From positions 434,001 to 498,000 of the forward strand of contig JAHBXI010000003.1 in NCBI GenBank assembly GCA_019636515.1: a stretch of DNA of 64,000 nucleotides. Direction: 5' to 3'. The position numbers were made by a program, and so were the translations under genes. Each line of letters begins with the position of its first letter. The first letter of the stretch is position 1. Under the pieces are notes generated by a model. It was not told where the DNA came from, did not search any database, and saw only the letters and a list, made by a program, of their open reading frames with translations. Below are positions 10,400-17,820 of the stretch, piece by piece. This DNA comes from Phycisphaeraceae bacterium. GTDB taxonomy: Bacteria > Planctomycetota > Phycisphaerae > Phycisphaerales > UBA1924.

Positions 10400-11947
10400 A
10401 TGCCCTCCACCCCTCGAACCGATCTTTCGTCCGAACTGATCGACCACATGGTCCGCATCAAGGCCAAGGCGATCGAGTACGGACTGGATTTCCACGAGGT
10501 GGTCTTCGAGGTCCTCTCCTTCGAGACCATGAACCAGATCGCCAGTTACGGCGGGTTCCCCGTCCGGTACCCGCATTGGCGGTGGGGGATGGAATACGAC
10601 CGGCTCTCCAAGCGCGACGCGTACGGCCTGGGCCGCATCTACGAGATGGTCATCAACAACGACCCGTGCTACGCGTACCTGCAGGAGTCCAACAGCGTCA
10701 CCGACCAGAAACTCGTCATGGCCCACGTGTACGGCCACGCCGACTTCTTCAAGAACAACTTCTGGTTCAGCAAGACCGACCGGAAGATGATGGACCAGAT
10801 GGCCAACCACGCCACCCGCGTGCGCCGCCACACCGACCGCCACGGCCAGGAGGCCGTCGAGCGATTCCTGGACGCCTGCCTCTCCATCGAACACCTCATC
10901 GATCCCCATTCCATGTTCGTCACCCGCCAGGGAGAGGGGAGGCGCTCCGATCCCTCCTCGGATGAGCGCGACGGGTTCCGGGCCGACAAACTCCCCGCCA
11001 AGGACTACATGGACCCGTTCATCAACCCGCCTTCGGAGATGGACCGCCAGAAGCAGGCTTTCGAAGAGAAGCAAAGGAACGAGCGCAACCGCTTCCCACG
11101 CCACCCGACGCGGGACGTCCTGCTGTTCCTTCTCCGGTACGCCCCGCTGGACGAGTGGCAGCAGGACATCCTGGGCATCATCCGCGACGAGGCGTACTAC
11201 TTCGCCCCCCAGGCCATGACCAAGATCATGAACGAGGGGTGGGCGACCTACTGGCATTCCAAACTCATGACCCAGCATTTCCTGGAGGCTCGCGAGATCG
11301 TCCACTACGCCGACCAGCACTCGGGCGTTGTACACATGCCCCCCGGGGGGTTCAACCCCTACAAGATCGGCGTCGAACTCTTCAAGGACATCGAGCGGCG
11401 CTGGGACAAGGGCCAGCACGGATCGGCCTGGGAAACGATCGACACGCTTGGTTCCAAGGAGTCCTTCGACGACAAGAGCCTGGGCGGCCGCGCCAAGATC
11501 TTCGAGGTCCGCCGGATCTACAACGACGTCTCGTTCATCGACGAGTTCCTCACCGAGGAGTTCGTCGAGCGGCACCGTCTCTACCGCCACCAGCGCGACC
11601 CCCAGACCGGGGAACTCAAGGTTGTTTCGCGCGACTACCAGCGCGTCAAGCAGACCCTCCTGCACCACCTGACCAACATGGGCCAGCCTTTCATCCACGT
11701 GGTCGATGGAAACTACCTGAACCGGGGGGAACTCTACCTGGCGCACCGGTTCGCGGGCCTGGAGGTTGACGCCGCCAAGGCCGCCGAGGTCATGCGGGCC
11801 TTGCGTTTTCTCTGGGGCCGTCCCGTCCACCTCCAGGCCAGGATCAACGACGACATGTGCCTCATGTCCCTGGACGGGGAGGACGATTCGATCCGCCGCG
11901 AGCGGATCACCGACGAAACACCCCGACCGGCCCACCTGATCGAGTGA
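10400..11947 (+). CDS. SpoVR family protein
   Basis: A 515-residue member of the SpoVR/YcgB family. It shows the family N-terminal block (AKAIEYGLDFHEVVFEVLSFETMNQIASYGGFP), an HWRWGMEYD segment and the conserved centre with NEGWATYWHS and PPGGFNPYKIG. The biochemical role of SpoVR is not established; Bacillus SpoVR affects the spore cortex and homologues occur widely in non-sporulating bacteria. The family is often found beside a PrkA-type kinase and a YeaH/YhbH protein, but neither is next to this gene. The length is normal and the ends look intact. An isolated gene between a PilZ gene and msrB. Confidence 0.93.
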   Translation: MPSTPRTDLSSELIDHMVRIKAKAIEYGLDFHEVVFEVLSFETMNQIASYGGFPVRYPHWRWGMEYDRLSKRDAYGLGRIYEMVINNDPCYAYLQESNSVTDQKLVMAHVYGHADFFKNNFWFSKTDRKMMDQMANHATRVRRHTDRHGQEAVERFLDACLSIEHLIDPHSMFVTRQGEGRRSDPSSDERDGFRADKLPAKDYMDPFINPPSEMDRQKQAFEEKQRNERNRFPRHPTRDVLLFLLRYAPLDEWQQDILGIIRDEAYYFAPQAMTKIMNEGWATYWHSKLMTQHFLEAREIVHYADQHSGVVHMPPGGFNPYKIGVELFKDIERRWDKGQHGSAWETIDTLGSKESFDDKSLGGRAKIFEVRRIYNDVSFIDEFLTEEFVERHRLYRHQRDPQTGELKVVSRDYQRVKQTLLHHLTNMGQPFIHVVDGNYLNRGELYLAHRFAGLEVDAAKAAEVMRALRFLWGRPVHLQARINDDMCLMSLDGEDDSIRRERITDETPRPAHLIE

Positions 11948-12193
11948 GACGCCCGCGGCTCGTGACGCCAACCGCGCGTCTCATCTCTCATGCGGTCCCG
12001 GGTCCGAGGCCGGCGAGCCGGGCTTCCGCCAGAAGGACGCCGCGGCACGGCCGGTTGAAATCGATGCCGATCCTCACCGGCGGCGGGTGAGGCGTGACCC
12101 TTCGCCGATGGTGGCATCCAATCATGGCCGAGGGGTTCAGAGAATCCGCTCGATGCCGCGGGCCGAATGATCACGTATAAGGAGCAACTCCCG

Positions 12194-12835
12194 ATGACTC
12201 GAAACATCCCGCCGGCGACGGGCCCGTTCGCGAGGGCCGCCCTGGCGCCCGCGATCGCCGCGGGGCTGATCTTGGCGATCGCCTCCTGCGGTCGTCCGCC
12301 GTCCGCCGATGACGGGTCGTCGTCACGCCCCCGTGAACCCGTGACGACCAATGCCAACGCCTCTCAGGAGCAACCCGTGAACAACCGAGCCAGCGACGCC
12401 GGGCAGGTGACCCGGCTCGTCAAGACCGAGCAGGAGTGGAAGGCCCAATTGACCCCCGAGCAGTACTACATCCTCCGGGAGAAAGGAACCGAGCGGGCTT
12501 TTACGGGCAAATACTGGAACACCAAAACCCCCGGCCGGTATGCCTGCGCCGCCTGCGGGGAGATCCTGTTTACGTCCGATCAGAAGTTCGATTCGGGGTG
12601 CGGCTGGCCGAGTTTTTATGAAAAAGCCGGCGCGATCGATGAGCACGCGGACACCTCGCACGGCATGGTCCGCACGGAAGTGACCTGCGCCCGATGCGGG
12701 GGACACCTCGGGCATGTCTTTAACGACGGGCCCCAGCCCACGGGGCTGCGCTATTGCATCAACTCGGCCTCCATCGACCACCGCCCCGAACCGTCCTCCG
12801 GCCGAGAGGGTTCCGACAAGGCCTCGCCACGCTGA
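12194..12835 (+). CDS. msrB: Peptide methionine-R-sulfoxide reductase MsrB, lipoprotein form
   Basis: Reduces methionine-R-sulfoxide in proteins. The catalytic cysteine lies in RYCINSASI (C188). Structural zinc is bound by two CxxC pairs, C118/C121 and C165/C168, and the [11 protein letters not shown] and [12 protein letters not shown] blocks are standard. Unlike the usual cytoplasmic enzyme it begins with a lipoprotein signal peptide ending in IASC (lipid-anchored C32) and a roughly 50-residue polar linker. It should therefore act at the membrane on envelope proteins. AAGGAG at about 12178-12183 supports ATG 12194 rather than the ATG at 12167. No msrA is adjacent. Confidence 0.95.
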   Translation: MTRNIPPATGPFARAALAPAIAAGLILAIASCGRPPSADDGSSSRPREPVTTNANASQEQPVNNRASDAGQVTRLVKTEQEWKAQLTPEQYYILREKGTERAFTGKYWNTKTPGRYACAACGEILFTSDQKFDSGCGWPSFYEKAGAIDEHADTSHGMVRTEVTCARCGGHLGHVFNDGPQPTGLRYCINSASIDHRPEPSSGREGSDKASPR

Positions 12836-12919
12836 CCCGGCACGCATCGAACCTCGCGTGGCGGTTGGTCGCCGTGCGGGGGGGCGTGCCGTCTCGGCCA
12901 TCGAAATCCCCTCAACCCG

Positions 12920-13660
12920 ATGCCCAACAACGTTCCGACGGCGGGGCTCGTCCCGTCGGGGAGGCTCGGCATGGGCATGATCACTCTGGCGTGGCGGATT
13001 GCAACCGGCCCGGCTTGGATCCTGTGGAACGGATACAAGGGCCTCTGGTGGACCTTTGGCGACACGCACGAGCCGGAGGCTCGCCAAGCCGAGCGACCCG
13101 GCTCATCGCGCGGGCAGGCCCCCGCGGGCAACCACGCCATTCCCGCGGCGGCGGCCGAGCAGTCCCGTTCGTTCGAAGTGACCGACTCAGGCCCGCGCCC
13201 GATTCCCGCGCCAACGCGCCTGCTCGCCGGCGGTTTTGCCGGGACCGCGCTCTCGTCGGCGGGCATGCTCTTGATGGCCAACGCGGCGGCCGCGGCCGGC
13301 GCCCTCCCGCCTGATCGGGCGATACTGGCCTGGGGTTGGTCGTCGGTGCTGGTGGCCGTGTCGAGCATCTTCATGGTGCGAGCGGTGGCGAGGCGGCAAA
13401 GAAAGAAATCGGGGATTCGTTCGATACTCAGGACGGTCGGCCAGGCCGGGCGATCCGCCGCCGACCATGCCCGGCGCCACGCATCGGCGGCGTGCCGATG
13501 GGCCGCTTGCCAAGGCACCCCGCGGGCGGAGGGCCATGCCGTGCCGGTCGGCGGCGCGCGTTCGTTTGTTCGCGAGAAGGCCGCGACGGCGGCGGGTGCC
13601 TTGCGCCGGGCCTGGGGGGCCATCGGCCGACCGAAGCCGGCCACCAAGGCCGCCGCCTGA
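12920..13660 (+). CDS. Hypothetical membrane protein
   Basis: I do not recognise this 246-residue protein. It starts with an amphipathic or hydrophobic segment containing WRIATGPAWILWNGYKGLWW, has a polar Ala/Pro-rich linker, then two likely membrane helices (about 105-125 and 135-155), and ends with a basic Ala/Arg-rich tail. Codon use is like that of its neighbours, with strong G/C at third positions. It lies 84 bases after msrB on the same strand, with no terminator seen between, so a shared transcript is possible. The start codon is not backed by a clear ribosome site. No function can be assigned. Confidence 0.6.
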   Translation: MPNNVPTAGLVPSGRLGMGMITLAWRIATGPAWILWNGYKGLWWTFGDTHEPEARQAERPGSSRGQAPAGNHAIPAAAAEQSRSFEVTDSGPRPIPAPTRLLAGGFAGTALSSAGMLLMANAAAAAGALPPDRAILAWGWSSVLVAVSSIFMVRAVARRQRKKSGIRSILRTVGQAGRSAADHARRHASAACRWAACQGTPRAEGHAVPVGGARSFVREKAATAAGALRRAWGAIGRPKPATKAAA

Positions 13661-13801
13661 CGCCCGGGCGAACCGCGGTTCCATGAAGGCCCGCTCGATC
13701 GTGACGGAGCGTTACGATCGGCGGACATATAGTGTTTCCGGAGTTCTCGAGCGCGGTTCGTCCCGCGACGGTGCCCGTGTCAGTCACGAAAGGAAATTCA
13801 C

Positions 13802-15562
13802 ATGGCGGCAGTCCATAGGCGGATGCGTGCGGTCGGGGTGGTGGCGTGCGTGATGTGGTGTGGCCTGGCCGCGACGGCACGGGCGGATCTTCCCCCCGCC
13901 ATGGACCGGGCGCCCGCCGAGGCCCTGGGTATTGTCGCGATGCGTGACATCGGACAGTTCCACAAGCGGCTGTCCGAGTACATGGGCCTGTTCGATCTGG
14001 AAGCCGACACCCCCCCGCTGAGCGTCATCGGTGAACTGGTCGCGACCCCGGGGCTGGCTCGGGGCGGGTCCGCGATGGTCGTGATCCTCCCGCCGACCGC
14101 CGGTGAGAGCGATCCCAGGCCGGTGCTGGTGGCTCCGGTTTCCGACACGGCCATGTTCGCCAAGAGCCTCAACGCGCAGGGTCAGGGCATCATGACCGCG
14201 ACCCTCGACGGCGATGAGGTCTTCATGAAGGACGCCGGGGGTGGTTACGTGGTCATGTCACCCGACCGCGGAACGGTCGAGTCGTTCACGCTTGGCGTGA
14301 ATTCCGCGGCGGCGATGAAGCAGTCGATGGGAGCCACCGCCGCCCGAGCCTCCGACCAGGCCGACCTGGTCATCTATCTCACCCCCGGGCTGGTGAACCA
14401 GGGCCTCGAGGCGGTCGGCGAAGGCATGGTGGAGCAGGTCGGCGCGATGTCGATGGTGCTCGGCCCGGGCGCTGCCCCGGGGGCCGCGATGTCACGGGCG
14501 TCGGAGATGATGTCCGAGCGGTTCGAGGCCGACGGCCAATCGATGGTCATTACGATGTCCGCCGACGATGTCGGCCTGGTCATCGACTTTGTCTCGCAGT
14601 TCAAGGAAGGTACTCCTTCGGCGAGGATGTTCCAGGTCGACGGATCGGCCCGCTCCCTGGCGTCCGCGCTGCCCGACGGCAAGATGCTGCTGGCCGGGTC
14701 GGTGGACACCTCCTCCCCCATGCTCAAATCATGGATGCGGGAGATGAAGGCCGATGAGGCGGGCGCCCTGGCGATGCTCGCCCCCATGTTCGACTCGATG
14801 GAGAAGATCGACGGCATGGCGATGTCGATCGGGGTCCCCCCCGCGGGGCTGATGGGCGGCATGCTCACCGCGGGCACCACGTTCATCAAGACGGCCGACC
14901 CCAAGGGTCTGACCAACGCCGTGAAGACCGCCATGGAGGGGATGAACGGCCGGGCGGCGGGCGGCGGGAAGATCGCCGCTTCCTACAAGGCCGGAGCGGT
15001 GGATGCGGGCGGGGTCAAGGTTGACTCGTGGCAGTTCACGGTCCCGATGGACAACATGGACCCCAACGCGATGGGCGCCCAGCAGATGCAGATGATGCTC
15101 TTTGGCATGGCCCCGGGGCCTTCGGGCCTGATCGGGGCGACCGACAAGGGCGTCGTGATGTCCATCGGGAGCAACTCGCAACTCATGGGCTCGGCCATGC
15201 AGGCCGCCGCCGGCGGCAAGGGCATGACCGGGCAGGACGCCTTCGCCTCCGTTCACTCCCGGCTCCAGGATGACCGCATCTTCGAGGTCTACGTCGGCGT
15301 CAAGGGGATCATCGACATGATCGGCCCCTTCATGGCCATGCAGACCGGCGGAGCGCCCATCCGAACCCCGGAGAAACTCGCTCCCGTCGCCCTCGCCGGG
15401 ACCATGAGCGGTGGCGCGATGGGAATCCGGCTCGTCATGCCGCGTGACGTTCTCTTGCTGCTAGGCGATGTCACCGCCGAGATGCGAGGGGCCATGGACG
15501 ACATGGACGACGATATGGACGGTGACATGGACGACCAGGACGCGGGCCCCCCGCGGTTCTGA
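13802..15562 (+). CDS. Secreted protein of unknown function with acidic tail
   Basis: A 586-residue exported protein. It has an N-terminal signal peptide (RMRAVGVVACVMWCGLAATARA) and then a long mixed alpha/beta region rich in Met, Ala and Gly. The body reads like planctomycete proteins that track cofactor-free periplasmic domains of no known function; I cannot name a family with confidence. The C-terminus is strongly acidic and repetitive, with DDMDDDMDGDMDDQD just before the end, which could bind cations. GAAAGGA lies upstream of the ATG. A strong hairpin with a T-run follows 30 bases after the stop, so the transcript ends here. Confidence 0.8.
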   Translation: MAAVHRRMRAVGVVACVMWCGLAATARADLPPAMDRAPAEALGIVAMRDIGQFHKRLSEYMGLFDLEADTPPLSVIGELVATPGLARGGSAMVVILPPTAGESDPRPVLVAPVSDTAMFAKSLNAQGQGIMTATLDGDEVFMKDAGGGYVVMSPDRGTVESFTLGVNSAAAMKQSMGATAARASDQADLVIYLTPGLVNQGLEAVGEGMVEQVGAMSMVLGPGAAPGAAMSRASEMMSERFEADGQSMVITMSADDVGLVIDFVSQFKEGTPSARMFQVDGSARSLASALPDGKMLLAGSVDTSSPMLKSWMREMKADEAGALAMLAPMFDSMEKIDGMAMSIGVPPAGLMGGMLTAGTTFIKTADPKGLTNAVKTAMEGMNGRAAGGGKIAASYKAGAVDAGGVKVDSWQFTVPMDNMDPNAMGAQQMQMMLFGMAPGPSGLIGATDKGVVMSIGSNSQLMGSAMQAAAGGKGMTGQDAFASVHSRLQDDRIFEVYVGVKGIIDMIGPFMAMQTGGAPIRTPEKLAPVALAGTMSGGAMGIRLVMPRDVLLLLGDVTAEMRGAMDDMDDDMDGDMDDQDAGPPRF

Positions 15563-15592
15563 TGGTGACCAGACCTCGCGGTCAATCCCCGG

Positions 15593-15621
15593 CCCCCGCT
15601 CTCCTCTGGGCGGGGGTTTTT
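15593..15621 (+). terminator. Rho-independent terminator
   Basis: A seven-base-pair G/C stem (cccccgc / gcggggg) with a ten-base loop is followed directly by five T residues. It ends the transcript of the secreted protein gene at 13802-15562. Confidence 0.85.
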
Positions 15622-15751
15622 GTTGGACGCGGGGCGAGTTGTGGCGACCAGCATGGGCCGTGGTGGCGGCGCGTGGGGCTGGTATGCTTCCCTTCGCGCG
15701 GATCGCCGTCAGATCCCGACCCGCGGCTCGCTGTCTGATGTCGGAGGCCCG

Positions 15752-16852
15752 ATGGGCTGGTTGTGGTTTGGATTCGTTGCGCTGATCCTGCTCGTCCTTA
15801 CGCTGGACCTGGCCGTGGTCAATCGCCGCCCCGAGGCGATCAGCGTCCGCCGGGCGATGGGTTTCACGGCCTTTACCATCGTGCTGGCCCTGGCGTTCGC
15901 GTTCCTGGTCTACTGGCTGTACGAGACCGACTACCACGGGATCGCCTCGTCCCGGCCGGACAAGGACGCCATCACCGGAGTTCAGGCGACGGCCCAGTAT
16001 CTGAACGCCTGGGTCATCGAGTACGCCCTCAGCCTCGACAACATCCTCGTCATCGCGCTGATCTTCCGGTATTTCACCATCCCGCCCAAGTACCAGCACC
16101 GTGTCCTGTTCTGGGGGATCCTGGGCGCTCTGGTCATGCGAGGCGCCATGATCGGCGCGGGAACCCTGCTCGTGCAGTCGTTCGAGTGGGTCTTGTACAT
16201 CTTTGGCGCCATACTCCTGTACACCGCCGTCAAGATCCTCATCACCGACGAGCAGGCCATCGATCCCGAGAAGACCATCGCCGCGCGGCTCGCCAGGAGG
16301 GTCTTCCCGCTCTGCCCGGAACTCGACGGGCAGAAGTTCTTCACACGCCGACGCGGCGTGACCGAGGCCACCCCCCTTTTCCTGGTCCTCCTGGTCATCG
16401 AAGGGACCGACGTCATCTTCGCCATCGACTCGATTCCCGCCGCCTTCGCCATCACCTCCGAACCGTTCCTGGTCTTTACCTCCAACATCTTCGCCATCCT
16501 GGGGCTTCGGTCGATGTATTTCGCGCTGGCCGCCGTCATCGACCGTTTCCGATTCCTCAAGGTCGCGCTGGTCTTTGTCCTGGGCTTTATCGGCGTCAAG
16601 ATGCTCATCAGCCGCTGGATGCACATCCCCCCGGAGATCTCCCTGGCGGTCGTGGTCTCGATGCTTGCCGTCGGAATCGGGGCATCGTTCTTCGCGCCCG
16701 CCAAATCCAGGCGGCGGCACGAACCAGCCGGCGGGAACCACGGCGCGATGGATGGTTCCGCCGGCGTGGGTTCCGCCGTCGAGAAACCAGGCCCGCCCAA
16801 AGCCGATTCCACGGCTCTCCAAACGCCGGCGCCCGAGAGCAGCCCGTCGTGA
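15752..16852 (+). CDS. TerC family integral membrane protein
   Basis: Membrane protein of 366 residues in the TerC/Alx family, whose members are linked to manganese or other metal export and to tellurite resistance. Nine or so hydrophobic helices are present. The family motifs NAWVIEYALSLDNILVIALIF and LVVIEGTDVIFAIDSIPAAFAIT carry the conserved acidic residues proposed to bind the ion. The C-terminal 60 residues are a polar Pro/Ser-rich cytoplasmic tail. CGGAGG at 15742-15747 supports ATG 15752, although the frame is open further upstream. The next gene starts 22 bases later, so the two may be co-transcribed. The transported ion is not shown by sequence. Confidence 0.93.
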   Translation: MGWLWFGFVALILLVLTLDLAVVNRRPEAISVRRAMGFTAFTIVLALAFAFLVYWLYETDYHGIASSRPDKDAITGVQATAQYLNAWVIEYALSLDNILVIALIFRYFTIPPKYQHRVLFWGILGALVMRGAMIGAGTLLVQSFEWVLYIFGAILLYTAVKILITDEQAIDPEKTIAARLARRVFPLCPELDGQKFFTRRRGVTEATPLFLVLLVIEGTDVIFAIDSIPAAFAITSEPFLVFTSNIFAILGLRSMYFALAAVIDRFRFLKVALVFVLGFIGVKMLISRWMHIPPEISLAVVVSMLAVGIGASFFAPAKSRRRHEPAGGNHGAMDGSAGVGSAVEKPGPPKADSTALQTPAPESSPS

Positions 16853-16874
16853 GACCCTCCGGTACCATCCGTCC

Positions 16875-17789
16875 ATGAACCGCTTCTTCACGGCCGCCGT
16901 GCTTGCGTTGGTCGCGTCGGTGGTTGCCGGCTGCGCCACCACCACCGCCCGCCCGGGTGAATCCACTCCGGATCCGCGGAGCGTGGCGATCGTCCGTGGA
17001 GAGGGTGCCCCGGCCACATGGAGCGAACTGGTCCAGGCCGCGGCCGATGCCGACGTTGTCCTGATCGGTGAGAATCACGGCCATGCGCTGGGCCTGGCCG
17101 CCGCCGCCGCGCTCTGGGAGGATGTCCTGGCGGGTCGTCCCTCGGCCGTGCTCTCACTGGAGTTCTTCGAGCGCGACCAGCAACTCGCGCTGGACGACTA
17201 CCTGTCGGGCCTGACGGATGAGGCGGCTTTCCGGGCCGCCTCCGCGCGCACGGACTCCAACTACCCGCCCGGGCACCGCGCGATGGTCGAGTCCGCTCGG
17301 GCCGCGTCACGCCCGGTCGTCGCGGCCAACGCCCCGCGCCGATACGTGCGGCTTGCCCGGCGGGAGGGGTACGAGCGTCTCCTGGCGATGACCCCCGACC
17401 AGCGCCGCATGTTCCGCGTGCCCGACGTGCTGCCCACCGGACCCTACCGGGATCGGTTTGACCGCGTCATGACCCCGCCCGGCCGCGAACCGGACACGTC
17501 AAGCCTTGACGCCGTTTTCCGAAGTCAGTCGCTGTGGGATTGGACGATGGCCGATTCGGTGGCCGGCGCCCTGTCCGACAAGGGAAGCCCCGTGGTCCTT
17601 GTCGTTGGGAGGTTCCACTCCGACCACGAGGGCGGGACGTTGCTGGCACTGCGTCGCATCGTGCCGGGCGTCCGGGCCTTGACCGTGAGTTTCGTCGATG
17701 CCGCGCCGTTCGCGGCCGACCCCGGCGACCTCGGACGGGCCGATTTCATGCTGTACGTCGGGCCGTTTGACCGGCCGAAGAACCGTTGA
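16875..17789 (+). CDS. ChaN family lipoprotein
   Basis: A 304-residue protein with a lipoprotein signal ending VVAGC (C20). The body matches the ChaN/DUF399 family: DADVVLIGENHGHALG near the start, LSLEFFERDQQLALDDYLSG, and a late VVLVVGRFHSDHEGG segment. ChaN of Campylobacter binds haem between two subunits and is tied to iron uptake; the role here is inferred only from the family. It should sit on a membrane facing the periplasm. Upstream is a TerC-family gene only 22 bases away, which may link both to metal handling. The 3' end converges on the topoisomerase VI gene with a 31-base gap. Confidence 0.88.
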   Translation: MNRFFTAAVLALVASVVAGCATTTARPGESTPDPRSVAIVRGEGAPATWSELVQAAADADVVLIGENHGHALGLAAAAALWEDVLAGRPSAVLSLEFFERDQQLALDDYLSGLTDEAAFRAASARTDSNYPPGHRAMVESARAASRPVVAANAPRRYVRLARREGYERLLAMTPDQRRMFRVPDVLPTGPYRDRFDRVMTPPGREPDTSSLDAVFRSQSLWDWTMADSVAGALSDKGSPVVLVVGRFHSDHEGGTLLALRRIVPGVRALTVSFVDAAPFAADPGDLGRADFMLYVGPFDRPKNR

Positions 17790-17820
17790 AGACCGGGGCC
17801 GGATAAGCGCGGCCACGCGA

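Noticed and set aside
13187..13880. Minus-strand frames opposite the hypothetical membrane protein gene
   Set aside because: Arg/Pro-rich composition typical of antisense frames in GC-rich DNA; no start signals.
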